NCBI RefSeq assembly: GCF_000787375.1
Contig: NZ_JRJU01000039.1
Coordinates: forward strand, 1 to 40,930
DNA from: Halalkalibacter okhensis
GTDB taxonomy: Bacteria; Bacillota; Bacilli; Bacillales; Bacillaceae_D
DNA length: 40,930 nucleotides
Direction: 5' to 3'
The position numbers and the translations under genes are program-made. Every line of letters begins with the position of its first letter. Position 1 is the stretch's first letter. This document shows, one piece after another, positions 13,243 through 22,218 of this stretch. Below the pieces are notes generated by a model. It made no database searches. It was not told where the DNA came from and saw only the letters and a program-made list of their open reading frames with translations.

Positions 13243-14679
13243 ATGCAGCAACAAACTTCGTGGACGTTACTTGATCACAAAAAGTCAATCACTATCCAAG
13301 CGCAGAAACTAACCCTTTTTCAACAATGTAAAATCATTGAAGCTGCTGACTCACAAGACCAGCGTTACTTGCTTTTCTTTTATAAAGATCACTTTATCAC
13401 GGTACAGCCTGCAGTGGACTTTACTCGTGCGTCTTTTCTAGGCCAGGTCAAATCAAAGGGGTTTGACATCTATGCACCCAACCCTCTGTTTTCAAAGCTA
13501 TTGCCTTCGCTCTCAACTGTAAAAAAAACACCTATCCCCCAATTACTGCACCAGATAAAGCAAAAGTATTCCGTTTCCGAAACAGCGTTAATATCCTCTT
13601 ACTTTGATTCCTACATCGCTGCTGACCAGCTTGAAACCCTTTTAAAAGACTTCTATTTCACGTATCGCCGTGATGGCAAATTGTTGACTGCTTATCATTT
13701 AGCAAAGATCCTACTCTCAAGAGGGTATCAACAAGAATGGCTTCTTTCTTCCGTTAATCATCCCGACTACACGAATGCTGCAAAACGTTACCAGCCCCCA
13801 TTTGCTGAGCTTCTTACAACCAATCCCATTTATGTCGAACAACACTATTTCTTAAACATAGACTCTACTTATGAGCTGCTCCTCACGCTCTATAAACAAC
13901 AAGACCGAACGATTGACTTGGTCATTCTTGAGACAGCAAAATGGCTCAAACACCCAAGTGCCAGAACGTATCCAACCTTTATAAATAAACTTTCTGCCCA
14001 TCTAAATGAGGAAGACATCTTTCTATTTCTTTACTCTTTATTGCCAGTCGTCTCTCCAACCTCCAGTCTTCATAAAGATGTCTATGGACGTTTAATGGAA
14101 AAACAAGAGCATGAAACTGCGATCCACTTGCTTTTGTCTTATTCCATTCCACTCTCTAATGACGAGATGAAGCATCTTCCTGCTTTCCTTGAACGCTCAG
14201 CGAACTTTCGCTCTATCCATTCATTACCTACGATCTCTAGCCATGTATTTCCTTTATTCACCAAACAACCGCAGCAATTAGAAGAGATTCTTCAGCTCAA
14301 ACTGCCACAACTGTTACAACATCATCGCTTGCTAGAGCTGCACTCATGGCTGCAAAAGAATGCCCTTACAATGAAGCTGCCCATTGCAAAGAAGCTCTCG
14401 GAAATGGTCAACCTGATCAATGATCCTGATCGCCAATTAGAGCTCGGGTATCACTACTACGACTTACTTCAATACGAACAAGCCATCGAGTGTTTCCAAT
14501 GGGAATCGGAGCTACATCCCAGAAAGCTAGAGCCTGTCCAACAACTCATGAAAACTTATAAAAAGCTAGGCAGACAAGAGGAAGTAAAAATGTATCAGCA
14601 CCTATTGAAGCAAATCCAACGGGAACAGGCACAGGGGTTCAGTTCATCCTCGTCCCCTTCCGACTTAAACATTTGTTAG
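13243..14679 (+). CDS. Uncharacterised protein with helical (TPR-like) repeats
   Basis: I do not recognise a named family. The 478-residue product has no signal peptide or membrane helix. The N-terminal ~90 residues look like a small mixed domain (LLFFYKDHFITVQPAV), and the rest is helical, ending in at least one TPR-like pair (about 405-460: LELGYHYYDLLQYEQAIECF, then KLEPVQQLMKTYKKLGRQEE). A scaffold or regulatory role in the cytosol is possible. AGGAGG precedes the ATG by eight bases. The last ~15 residues, rich in Ser (GFSSSSSPSD), are encoded by an eroded REP-like sequence (about 14637-14657), and R9 follows the stop. Confidence 0.75.
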   Translation: MQQQTSWTLLDHKKSITIQAQKLTLFQQCKIIEAADSQDQRYLLFFYKDHFITVQPAVDFTRASFLGQVKSKGFDIYAPNPLFSKLLPSLSTVKKTPIPQLLHQIKQKYSVSETALISSYFDSYIAADQLETLLKDFYFTYRRDGKLLTAYHLAKILLSRGYQQEWLLSSVNHPDYTNAAKRYQPPFAELLTTNPIYVEQHYFLNIDSTYELLLTLYKQQDRTIDLVILETAKWLKHPSARTYPTFINKLSAHLNEEDIFLFLYSLLPVVSPTSSLHKDVYGRLMEKQEHETAIHLLLSYSIPLSNDEMKHLPAFLERSANFRSIHSLPTISSHVFPLFTKQPQQLEEILQLKLPQLLQHHRLLELHSWLQKNALTMKLPIAKKLSEMVNLINDPDRQLELGYHYYDLLQYEQAIECFQWESELHPRKLEPVQQLMKTYKKLGRQEEVKMYQHLLKQIQREQAQGFSSSSSPSDLNIC

Positions 14680-14709
14680 TGGGACAAGGGACCTGTCCCC
14701 CCGTCCCAC
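14679..14709 (-). repeat. REP-like palindrome R9
   Basis: Extended inverted copy with GTGGG/CCCAC outer arms. It begins at the stop codon of the preceding gene and lies 70 bases before the sulfatase. Confidence 0.9.
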
Positions 14710-14777
14710 CCAATCACACCACAACTTTTCTACATACTATACAGAAGCACAATTTAGTACTATAGGAGGGCAACACA

Positions 14778-16562
14778 TTGACCAAACATAAATGCTCACC
14801 AGGTCATTCAACGAAAAAAAATAAACGACCGAATTTCCTTGTTATCCTTGTGGATGAACAACGATTTCCAACCGTTTATGAAAACGAAGAGCTAAAAGAA
14901 TGGCGTAAAAAACACTTGAAGACACAGGAGCTTCTACGAGAAAACGGGATGACTTTTTTAAATCATTATATTGGAAGTACTGCTTGTTCACCTAGTAGAA
15001 CGACACTTTACACAGGCCAGTATCCTTCCCTCCACGGGGTCACTCAAACGACAGGTGCAGCGAAGGGAGCTTTTGATCCAGATGTATACTGGCTTGATCC
15101 TAATACTGTCCCTACTTTAGGAGATTATTTTCGTTCTGCAGGGTATCGAACATTTTGGAAAGGGAAATGGCATGCGTCTGATGAGGACCTGATCGTTCCA
15201 GCAAGTCACAATGCTATGCTAAGCTTTAACCCTACAACCGGAGTCCCCGATCCTGAGAAACAACAGCAATATTTAAAGGCAAATCGGCTCGATTCCTATG
15301 GCTTCGATGGGTGGATCGGTCCTGAGCCACATGGATCAAACCCACGAAATTCAGCTTCATCGGCAGCAATTGGGTTAAGTGGCCGTGATATCGTTTATTC
15401 TGAAGAGGTTGTTCGATTAATTCACTCCCTAGAAGACGAAGCTCATAAAAAAAATCACGAGCCCTGGCTCATTGTTTCATCCTTTGTCAATCCGCACGAC
15501 ATCACCCTATTTGGGCTGTTCACACAATTACTACCAACATTTAATTTTTCTGTAGATCCTTCTGTTCCTTTTATCCCACAAGCCCCGACAGCACATGAAA
15601 ACCATCTGACGAAGCCACAAGCCCAAAACAGTTACAAAGACGTGTATCAACAGGCCTTACAACCAACATTGGATACGCCTTTTTACAGGCAACTATACTA
15701 TTCACTTCATAAGCAGGTGGATGATGAAATGTATAAAGTCTTTACCGCTCTAAAGCAGTCTATTTTCTATGAAGATACCATTGTGGTATTTACGGCAGAC
15801 CATGGTAGTCTCGTTGGGGCCCATGGAGGGTTGTTTCAAAAATGGCATAATGCCTATGAGGAAGCGATTCATGTTCCACTCATTATACACAGTCCTAAAT
15901 GCTTTTCAGACTGTAAAGAAACAGATATGCTAACAAGTCATGTCGACATTGTGCCCACTTTATTAGGTCTTGCAGCCATTGATGCAGAAAAGGCCCAAGA
16001 GAAACTGAAAAAGGATCATACAGAAGTCCATCCCCTAGTTGGTCGAGACCTAACGTCATTACTAAAAGAAAGTCCAACATTCACTCGAAGTGATGAGCCT
16101 CTATATTTTATGACAGATGATGAATTTTCAAAAGGCTTAAATCAAACCACTCTATCTGGCCAACCATATGAAGCGGTTATCCAGCCTAATCATTTGGAAA
16201 CGGTCATCGTCAAACTACCAACAGGCGAGGCGAACTCAGAGGAGATTTGGAAGTATACTCGATATTTCGATAACCCCCAATTTTGGAGTGATCCAGGCGT
16301 TGAAGATGTAGAAACCATCCAGAAAAAAGCCACAGATGTTACAAAAGACCACCAAGCTGCTCTTTGTATCACAACCACCAAAACGCAGCCAATACCAGAT
16401 CAATTTGAATTATACAATCTAACAAAAGACCCATTAGAAGAAATAAACCTTGCACATCCTACACATGAAACACCTGAAACTAATATGATTCAACACCTTT
16501 TAACCTTAATTCTTCAAGAACAACGAAGACAAAAGAGACTCACTCCTTCAAGTGGTACGTAG
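14778..16562 (+). CDS. Sulfatase (formylglycine-dependent)
   Basis: Alkaline-phosphatase superfamily hydrolase of sulfate esters, possibly also of phosphonate monoesters. The activation motif CSPSR starts at Cys70, the residue converted to formylglycine, and the metal-binding segments VDEQR (about 25-29) and FTADHGSLVGAHG are present. Length is 594 residues, within the family range. No signal peptide or membrane segment is seen, so a cytosolic enzyme is likely. The start is TTG with AGGAGGG seven bases upstream. No maturation enzyme (FGE or anSME) is in the window. The SulP anion transporter gene 1.2 kb downstream might be related in function, but they are separated by a sigma factor gene and palindromes. 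Substrate unknown. Confidence 0.9.
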   Translation: MTKHKCSPGHSTKKNKRPNFLVILVDEQRFPTVYENEELKEWRKKHLKTQELLRENGMTFLNHYIGSTACSPSRTTLYTGQYPSLHGVTQTTGAAKGAFDPDVYWLDPNTVPTLGDYFRSAGYRTFWKGKWHASDEDLIVPASHNAMLSFNPTTGVPDPEKQQQYLKANRLDSYGFDGWIGPEPHGSNPRNSASSAAIGLSGRDIVYSEEVVRLIHSLEDEAHKKNHEPWLIVSSFVNPHDITLFGLFTQLLPTFNFSVDPSVPFIPQAPTAHENHLTKPQAQNSYKDVYQQALQPTLDTPFYRQLYYSLHKQVDDEMYKVFTALKQSIFYEDTIVVFTADHGSLVGAHGGLFQKWHNAYEEAIHVPLIIHSPKCFSDCKETDMLTSHVDIVPTLLGLAAIDAEKAQEKLKKDHTEVHPLVGRDLTSLLKESPTFTRSDEPLYFMTDDEFSKGLNQTTLSGQPYEAVIQPNHLETVIVKLPTGEANSEEIWKYTRYFDNPQFWSDPGVEDVETIQKKATDVTKDHQAALCITTTKTQPIPDQFELYNLTKDPLEEINLAHPTHETPETNMIQHLLTLILQEQRRQKRLTPSSGT

Positions 16563-16613
16563 AGGGTGGTACACAGGGACAGGGTGGTACACAGGGACAG
16601 GTTCATCGTCCCA
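16563..16613 (+). repeat. Tandem 18-base duplication leading into REP-like R10
   Basis: AGGGTGGTACACAGGGAC occurs twice in tandem (16563-16580, 16581-16598) and runs into R10, GGGACAGGTTCATCGTCCCA (16594-16613). It begins right after the sulfatase stop codon. Confidence 0.9.
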
Positions 16614-16630
16614 GTTTGGTAAATAGATAA

Positions 16631-16734
16631 GCTGTGGATATCTACACATTCTTACAATAATCTCTGTCGTTCCTTGTGTATATCTTATAAAAGGTGGATA
16701 ACCCTCTGTATAAATAGGAGGTTATCCACCTTTT
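16631..16734. repeat. DnaA-box-like hairpin element, copy B
   Basis: Same order as copy A: TGTGGATATCTACACA, then TTGTGTATATC, then the 14-base inverted repeat AAAAGGTGGATAAC (16689-16702) and GTTATCCACCTTTT (16721-16734). It is enclosed by R10 on the left and R11 on the right. Confidence 0.85.
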
Positions 16735-16748
16735 TAGTGACATCACAC

Positions 16749-16775
16749 GGGACGAGGGACCTGTCCCCCCGTCCC
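16749..16775 (-). repeat. REP-like palindrome R11 (inverted)
   Basis: Extended inverted copy that closes the composite element containing copy B. About 200 bases of AT-rich DNA without a gene separate it from the sigma factor. Confidence 0.88.
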
Positions 16776-16944
16776 CCAAAAACACTCATTCCCCCCAAAA
16801 TTCCCCCTCCCTCCGCTAGGTTCCTACCAAATAACCTAAAAGATAAATGAAAAATCACCACTCCCTCACCCCAGAAAATGCATTACTCACGATATGACGT
16901 TCTGTCAACAACCATATATGGTAAACATACCGCCGGAATAATCG

Positions 16945-16960
16945 AGAAAACGCGTTTTCT
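16945..16960. promoter_or_regulatory. Perfect 16-base palindrome before the sigma-factor gene
   Basis: AGAAAACGCGTTTTCT is fully self-complementary and ends just before the ribosome site AAAAGGA, 14 bases from the GTG start. It could be an operator or an RNA hairpin next to the ribosome site. A second palindrome, CCATATATGG, lies at 16912-16921. Confidence 0.5.
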
Positions 16961-16974
16961 AAAAGGATAGAAAA

Positions 16975-17469
16975 GTGAATCATAATCAACCATCATTTGA
17001 GGAAGTGCTCAAAAACTATGAACCTGCGATAAAAAAACAACTAATCTCGTTACGTATATACAAAGACCATGATGAATTCTATCAAATCGGCCGCCTCGCC
17101 CTCTGGGATGCCTATCGAAAGTTCAATCCAGAAAAAGGGACCTTCTCTACATACGCCATTTCCTACATTCGCGGTAGAATGCTGGTCAGCTTACGAAAAG
17201 AAAGAAAATATAGCGATCACCATTCCTATGCTGGCGATGAACAGCTAGAAGCTGTTGTGAGCCAACACGAGACGACTCCTCTTGAAATCGAATTACTCGA
17301 GCCTTATTTAACCAACCTAAGCGAAAGAGAGAGACTATGGGTCAAAGAATCGATCATTAAGCAAAAGAAAACCGCCGAGATCGCCAGTCAATTTAACGTT
17401 TCCACTCCAACCGTACGCTCATGGAAAAAAACAGCATTAACCAAATTACGAAACCAAGCAAGTCTATGA
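16975..17469 (+). CDS. Sigma-70 family alternative sigma factor (short)
   Basis: RNA polymerase sigma factor of 164 residues. Region 2 (about 20-85) includes DHDEFYQIGRLALWDAYRKF and TFSTYAISYIRGRM, the core-binding and -10-recognition helices. Region 4 (about 110-160) includes LSERERLWV and the helix-turn-helix KTAEIASQFNVSTPTVRSWKK. Regions 1 and 3 are missing or minimal, as in ECF-like and SigO/YvrI-type Bacillus factors. The start is GTG with AAAAGGATAG upstream. No anti-sigma gene is adjacent, which is unusual for such factors. A perfect palindrome overlaps the region just before the ribosome site and may control expression. Regulon unknown. Confidence 0.88.
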   Translation: MNHNQPSFEEVLKNYEPAIKKQLISLRIYKDHDEFYQIGRLALWDAYRKFNPEKGTFSTYAISYIRGRMLVSLRKERKYSDHHSYAGDEQLEAVVSQHETTPLEIELLEPYLTNLSERERLWVKESIIKQKKTAEIASQFNVSTPTVRSWKKTALTKLRNQASL

Positions 17470-17792
17470 CACTGAACCCATTTCCCACCTCAGTATCATG
17501 ATGACACTTTAGAATTCAGATGAACAGTCCTATATAGTGGAGTTTCTGAATGGTTCCTTTTCTCTACTAAACTCATGCTATAAAGCTCTAAAACAGTAAA
17601 CGTGCAGAGATCATCACCTTAAGAAGAACAAGATCCAAATCTCGTGCTTCCCTTTCCTTTTCTATAATAGAGGGACAAGGGACCTGTCCCCATGTCCCTT
17701 TTGTATGACAAGTCATAATCCTCCTTGCTGAACATATATTTTTAGACAAGCACGGCATCTTATTGCCTTATCTACTAGGAGGTACTCACACT
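17470..17792 (+). other. Intergenic region with hairpin relic and REP-like R12
   Basis: No gene is seen. At 17627-17670 is a decayed relative of the hairpin at 26558-26584 (shared AGATCCAAA, ATCTCGTGCTTCCCT), and in both places it is followed by a REP-like palindrome. R12 is at 17672-17698. The region should also hold the SulP promoter. Confidence 0.6.
17672..17698 (-). repeat. REP-like palindrome R12
   Basis: Inverted family member (GGGACAAGGGACCTGTCCCC, then ATGTCCC) about 95 bases upstream of the SulP start. Confidence 0.88.
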
Positions 17793-19070
17793 ATGCTTTT
17801 TAAACTCATGCCAGGCTTGAAGCGCTTAGTCCATTATCAGCCCTCTCACTTAAGAAAGGACCTTACTGCCGGAATCGTTGTTGCTGTTCTCTTCATTCCA
17901 CAAAGTATGGCCTATGCTACGATTGCAGGAGTCCCACTCGTTCTTGGTTTATATGCGGCTACCTTGCCGTTAATCATTTATGCATTATTTGGTAGTTCGA
18001 AGCATTTATCTGTTGGGCCTGTTTCGATTGTCTCTCTTTTAGCTTTTTCGGGAGTCGCTAGTTTAGCAGAGCCGCAATCTTCGCACTTCTTAGAGCTCAT
18101 TTTGTTTCTAGGATTACTAGTCGGTGCCATTCATGTGCTATTAAGCTTGTTCAAGACAGGCTTTCTTTTTGATTATATTTCTCCTGCTGTTATTTCTGGA
18201 TTCACCTCCGCAGCGGCGATTATTATTGCTTTAAACCAGGTGAAGACGCTACTAGGAGTCTCACTCCCTCCTTATCATGACTTCATCACTTATTTGCTTG
18301 CTATTGTACATATCCTCCCACAGGCCCATCTAGATACGGTCATCATCGGAGTTAGTAGTTTGTTCTTTTTGTTACTTCTTAAAAAAGTTACCTCCTCTCT
18401 TAGCCCGTTGTTTGTCATTATTGCTTCTATTTTTCTTGTTCAAACGGCTAATTTGGAAACAAAAAGGGTCGATTTGGTTGGTGTGATTCCAAGTGGACTA
18501 CCGAGTTTCCACCTTCAAGTTCCTAGCTTTGAAATGATCCAATTGCTACTACCTATTGCATTAACAATTGCTTTTGTTTCATTTCTTGAATCGTATGCCG
18601 TGGCTAAAACGGTCGCAAAAAAAGATAAAGATGACATCAATACCAATCAAGAACTTATGGGCTTAGGACTAGCTAATATATCAAGCTCACTCGTCGGCTC
18701 CATTCCCGTAGCAGGAGCCCTATCCAGAACAGCTGTGAATTACCAATCACAGGCAAAAACAAACCTATCGTTACTCGTTACAGCTGGGTTTATTTTGTTA
18801 ACGTTATTGTTTTTCACACCTTATTTTTACCATTTACCAAAAGCCACTTTAGCCGCCATCATTATCCTAGCGGTTGCAAAGCTGATTCATTTACATCATC
18901 TTCCTAAATTGTTGCGTACAGCTCCACTTGACGCCGTCATTTTGCTTACTACTTTTTTCGCTACGTTGATGATTGATATATTTTTAGGGTTAGTCATAGG
19001 AATGGGGATGTCGGTTGTTTGTTTTGTTATGAAAAAGATAGTCGGTATAGAGAAGAACACACTTGGATGA
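17793..19070 (+). CDS. SulP-family inorganic anion transporter lacking STAS
   Basis: Multi-pass membrane permease of the SLC26/SulP family. Bacterial members carry sulfate, bicarbonate or other anions. The 425-residue product has the transmembrane domain with hallmark segments (LFIPQSMAYA near the start, the GSSKHLSVGPVSI region, PVAGALSRTAVN late) and about 10-12 membrane helices. It ends at KKIVGIEKN and so lacks the cytosolic C-terminal STAS domain of usual ~550-residue members. STAS-less SulP proteins exist, so this need not be a truncation. The ATG at 17793 is chosen because AGGAGG lies ten bases upstream. The frame is open from a TTG at 17763 without a ribosome site. The stop codon lies in the loop of a perfect hairpin. 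Confidence 0.9.
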   Translation: MLFKLMPGLKRLVHYQPSHLRKDLTAGIVVAVLFIPQSMAYATIAGVPLVLGLYAATLPLIIYALFGSSKHLSVGPVSIVSLLAFSGVASLAEPQSSHFLELILFLGLLVGAIHVLLSLFKTGFLFDYISPAVISGFTSAAAIIIALNQVKTLLGVSLPPYHDFITYLLAIVHILPQAHLDTVIIGVSSLFFLLLLKKVTSSLSPLFVIIASIFLVQTANLETKRVDLVGVIPSGLPSFHLQVPSFEMIQLLLPIALTIAFVSFLESYAVAKTVAKKDKDDINTNQELMGLGLANISSSLVGSIPVAGALSRTAVNYQSQAKTNLSLLVTAGFILLTLLFFTPYFYHLPKATLAAIIILAVAKLIHLHHLPKLLRTAPLDAVILLTTFFATLMIDIFLGLVIGMGMSVVCFVMKKIVGIEKNTLG

Positions 19071-19086
19071 CCAAGTGTGTTCTTCT
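19051..19086. terminator. Perfect 16-base-pair hairpin between convergent genes
   Basis: AGAAGAACACACTTGG and CCAAGTGTGTTCTTCT form a perfect 16-base stem with a four-base loop ATGA that contains the SulP stop codon. No T-run follows on either strand. It may stop both convergent transcripts through structure or protect 3' ends. Confidence 0.6.
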
Positions 19087-19101
19087 ACCATTGCATGATG
19101 T

Positions 19102-20721
19102 CTACCAAGCAGCTACTTCTCCATCGGTACGTGGTTCGGTTGCTCCTGTAAGGACACCTGTTTCGTTGTTTCTCCAAATAATTTGACCACGCCCGAAGTT
19201 CGCTTCATCGACGCCCTTCTTAATATCATGTCCTTTTCTAACCAATGCTTGCGCGATATGGTCAGGGAAGTTCGGCTCTACGACAACCGTTTTTCCTTCT
19301 GTCCAAAGCCATCTCGGAGAATCTAGGGCAGCTTGTGGATTTAAGTGGAAATCAATCGTACTCATAACCACTTGCATATGTCCTTGCGGCTGCATGAATC
19401 CACCCATAACGCCAAATGGACCGACTGCTTGGCCGTCTTTTGTTAGGAAACCAGGAATAATGGTATGATACGTCTTCTTACCTGGAACAAGATAATTATC
19501 ATGATTTGGATCAAGCGAAAAATTATGTCCACGGTTTTGCAAGGAAATTCCCGTCCCTGGAACAACCATTCCAGATCCAAATCCCATGTAGTTACTTTGA
19601 ATAAAGGAAACCATATTCCCTTCTCCATCTGCTGTGGCAAGATACACGGTACCGCCTTTTGGTGGTTGCCCCGGTTCAGGTGTAATCGCTTCTTCACCAA
19701 TTAGCTCACGGCGTGTAGCTGCATATTGTTCGGACAAAATGTCTTCCACAGATACAGACATCGATTTTGGATCGGTAATGTATTTCATTCCGTCTATGAA
19801 CGCAAGCTTCATCGCTTCAATTTGTTTGTGATACGTGTCGACATCTTCTTTCGCCTGGAACTCATACCCTTTTGCGATATTTAGAGCATGCAAGGCGATA
19901 AGCCCTTGTCCATTCGGAGGAATCTCCCATACATCATAGCCGCGATAGTTCACGCTAATCGGGTCCACCCACTCTGGTGTATAAGCTTCCAGATCACTTT
20001 TGCGAATGTATCCACCATGCTTTCTAGAAAATGCATCAATTTGATCAGCTAGTTCTCCTTTATAAAAAGCCTCCGCATTGGTTTCAGCAATCTTGCGAAG
20101 AGTGTCGGCATGTCCTTGTGATGACCAAACCTCTCCTGCCTTTGGAGCTTGTCCATTCGGAGCAAACGTATCAAACCAAGGAGAAAACGCCTCTCCTTCC
20201 CCAACTTTCTGGAAGTTTTCAAATCCTTTCTTCCAGTACTTAGATAATGTTGGAGACACAGGATAGCCATTTTCCGCATAATCAATGGCTGGAGCTAACA
20301 CTTGTGTAAGTGGCAACTTACCGAACTTTTCCGATAACTCCGCCCATGCCCCTGGAGCACCCGGTACCGTCACAGGTGTTAACCCGAACTTTGGAAGTTC
20401 CTTTTCGTGTCCCGCTGCCTTCATCGCTTCAGGCGTGAGCTCTTGTGGTGCTTGTCCACTAGCATTTAAACCGTGAAGTTCCCCTTTCACCCATACTAAT
20501 GCAAACGCGTCAGAACCAATACCGTTTGAAGTCGGTTCTACGACGGTTAAACAAGCAGCCGTTGCAATGGCTGCATCAATCGCATTTCCACCTTCTTTTA
20601 AAATTTGCAATCCTGCTTGAGCCGCTAGTGGCTGTGACGTAGCTACCATCCCTCTATTTCCATATACAACATTCCGTTTTGATGCGTACGGATAAAACTG
20701 TGAATCATATGTATGTTCCAT
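19102..20721 (-). CDS. ywrD: Gamma-glutamyltransferase-family enzyme, YwrD-like
   Basis: N-terminal nucleophile hydrolase that cleaves gamma-glutamyl bonds (glutathione or related) or acylates. The precursor of 539 residues would self-cleave before Thr358 in GGTVYLATADGEGN into large and small subunits. Other family motifs are the segment GMVATSQPLA near residue 24, GGNAIDAA, and SGMVVPGTGISLQNRG around the substrate loop. There is no signal peptide, unlike secreted Ggt of Bacillus. Length and layout match B. subtilis YwrD (525), a cytosolic paralogue of unclear substrate, so a cephalosporin-acylase-like activity is also possible. GGGAGAGG precedes the ATG. It appears monocistronic, converging with the SulP gene. 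Confidence 0.9.
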   Translation of the reverse strand: MEHTYDSQFYPYASKRNVVYGNRGMVATSQPLAAQAGLQILKEGGNAIDAAIATAACLTVVEPTSNGIGSDAFALVWVKGELHGLNASGQAPQELTPEAMKAAGHEKELPKFGLTPVTVPGAPGAWAELSEKFGKLPLTQVLAPAIDYAENGYPVSPTLSKYWKKGFENFQKVGEGEAFSPWFDTFAPNGQAPKAGEVWSSQGHADTLRKIAETNAEAFYKGELADQIDAFSRKHGGYIRKSDLEAYTPEWVDPISVNYRGYDVWEIPPNGQGLIALHALNIAKGYEFQAKEDVDTYHKQIEAMKLAFIDGMKYITDPKSMSVSVEDILSEQYAATRRELIGEEAITPEPGQPPKGGTVYLATADGEGNMVSFIQSNYMGFGSGMVVPGTGISLQNRGHNFSLDPNHDNYLVPGKKTYHTIIPGFLTKDGQAVGPFGVMGGFMQPQGHMQVVMSTIDFHLNPQAALDSPRWLWTEGKTVVVEPNFPDHIAQALVRKGHDIKKGVDEANFGRGQIIWRNNETGVLTGATEPRTDGEVAAW

Positions 20722-20880
20722 TTTCGCCTCTCCCTTTATTTTAGTATTAAAAAAAGCTCAAAAACTTTCTTTTAATAAGTAAAATTAAAAATTTTATATA
20801 CAATTTGTATAATTTTAATTATAATTTATTATCTTTTGATAGTCTAGAAAATATTGATATTTCGGAATAATTTGTTTGCG

Positions 20881-20916
20881 GGGCGGAGGGACAGGTCCCT
20901 CGTCCCGTGTCCGCCC
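20881..20916. repeat. REP-like palindrome R13 in a larger hairpin
   Basis: Core GGGACAGGTCCCTCGTCCC (20888-20906) lies inside a wider inverted repeat with arms GGGCGGA and TCCGCCC. It sits in the 260-base gap upstream of the gamma-glutamyltransferase gene. Confidence 0.85.
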
Positions 20917-20937
20917 TCAATAGACAGCAGTAAAAAA

Positions 20938-21005
20938 GGATCAAGGGACCTGCTCCCTCAATCCTTATCTACTAGTGGGTCAATGAACCTGTCCCCTCGT
21001 CCCAC
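20938..21005 (-). repeat. REP-like palindromes R14 (diverged) and R15
   Basis: R14 (20938-20964) is a diverged member that has evolved compensated arms (GGATCAAGG with CCCTCAATCC). R15 (20975-21005) has arms GTGGG/CCCAC and lies across the stop codon of the GH8 gene, supplying its last residues. Confidence 0.75.
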
Positions 21006-22188
21006 TTATCGAAATCATCGATAGCAAACGAAGGCTATCATTATAATAGTTACTTTCCTTATCGCGATCATATTCCCTTGTTATTCGATTCCATAACCGA
21101 TTAAACCATTCTTGATTTGTCTGATCAATCGTTGCACTGACGGCTAGTGGAGCAATAAAAGCCATGTCGGAAAAAGAAGAAAGAGGGGTTCCATCTAGGT
21201 TATAACCTGCCATAATGTTGTTTGGGTCCATATTTGTTCTATCTATCATCGAGTTGTTCAGTAATGTTAAATACTCTTTGATTCTCTTATCTTTCGTCAT
21301 GTAATAGGCTTCGGTTAAACGCCAAGGTACTCTGCATGCATTATAAAAATAGCTGCTATCATGAATTGATTCTAAAAATCCTGGATCTACAGGTCCCCAT
21401 ATACCGTCTTTCTTCCAAACAAAATCAGGAACCAATCCTGCAACGCTTTGGTTTTGTAAATCGGTCAGGACGTCTAAGGTCGACTCTATGACTTTCTTCC
21501 ACCTAGCATCTTTTGTTTCCTCATAAAACACATACAAGTGTCCAAGCATCCAATCTGAAGTCCGAGAAGCTGTGCCAAATAACGGATCATCATTGTTGAC
21601 CCAATCCCCAAGTTGTAATGTCCACAACTCCGGGTTAACCACCGATTCCATTAAGGCTTCAATGATTTGAAGCGCCTCTGCCCTATAATCAAATTCGCCA
21701 TCGCTACCCCAATATTGATCGGCCAAGAGCAAAGCATAGGCTATATCCATGTCCCCGTCTGTAGCAGACCATGTTTCATAGGCATTCTCATCAACCATGT
21801 TTCCATCCACTTGACGTATTTGCTTCCATGCCATGAGTGAGGAATTCCCTGATGATGGATGATGCTTAAAGTAACGCACCATCCCGTCAAAATATTCCCT
21901 CGTATCTAGGTCAAATTGCGCCATTGAAACCATGATTAACATACCAAAGCCATGTGCTTCAGAAACCGTGCTGCCGTGGTCGTTGTACTCCACATAATAG
22001 TGTCCTGGCCTGTTCTCGACCTCTCGAACATAATCGTTTTTCCATTGACCATAAGTATCTCTTACATCTTCACTTACCTCTTCTTGTGATATATTTCTAG
22101 TCATACTAGGCTCCGAATATAATTGATAGAATGTTATGAAGATCAATAGTGTGAGTAAAGTAACTAGAATCTTTAATTTTTTCCTCAC
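20980..22188 (-). CDS. Glycoside hydrolase family 8, membrane-anchored or secreted
   Basis: Inverting endo-glycosidase of family GH8 (cellulases, lichenases, chitosanases, xylanases; BcsZ-like in synthase operons). The 402-residue product has an N-terminal hydrophobic segment (about 7-23) without a clear cleavage site, then the catalytic domain. The general acid is probably Glu77 in VSEAHGFGM, and the central Asp lies in SATDGDMD (about 144). The start is GTG with GGAGGGAG seven bases upstream. It lies 30 bases downstream of the GH18/CE4/GT2 fusion gene, so they form an operon, and it probably trims or edits the polymer that the fusion makes. The C-terminal residues GTRGQVH come from palindrome R15. 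Confidence 0.9.
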   Translation of the reverse strand: MRKKLKILVTLLTLLIFITFYQLYSEPSMTRNISQEEVSEDVRDTYGQWKNDYVREVENRPGHYYVEYNDHGSTVSEAHGFGMLIMVSMAQFDLDTREYFDGMVRYFKHHPSSGNSSLMAWKQIRQVDGNMVDENAYETWSATDGDMDIAYALLLADQYWGSDGEFDYRAEALQIIEALMESVVNPELWTLQLGDWVNNDDPLFGTASRTSDWMLGHLYVFYEETKDARWKKVIESTLDVLTDLQNQSVAGLVPDFVWKKDGIWGPVDPGFLESIHDSSYFYNACRVPWRLTEAYYMTKDKRIKEYLTLLNNSMIDRTNMDPNNIMAGYNLDGTPLSSFSDMAFIAPLAVSATIDQTNQEWFNRLWNRITREYDRDKESNYYNDSLRLLSMISISGTRGQVH

Positions 22189-22218
22189 ATCCGCACTCCC
22201 TCCAGCATGGTAAACCTA

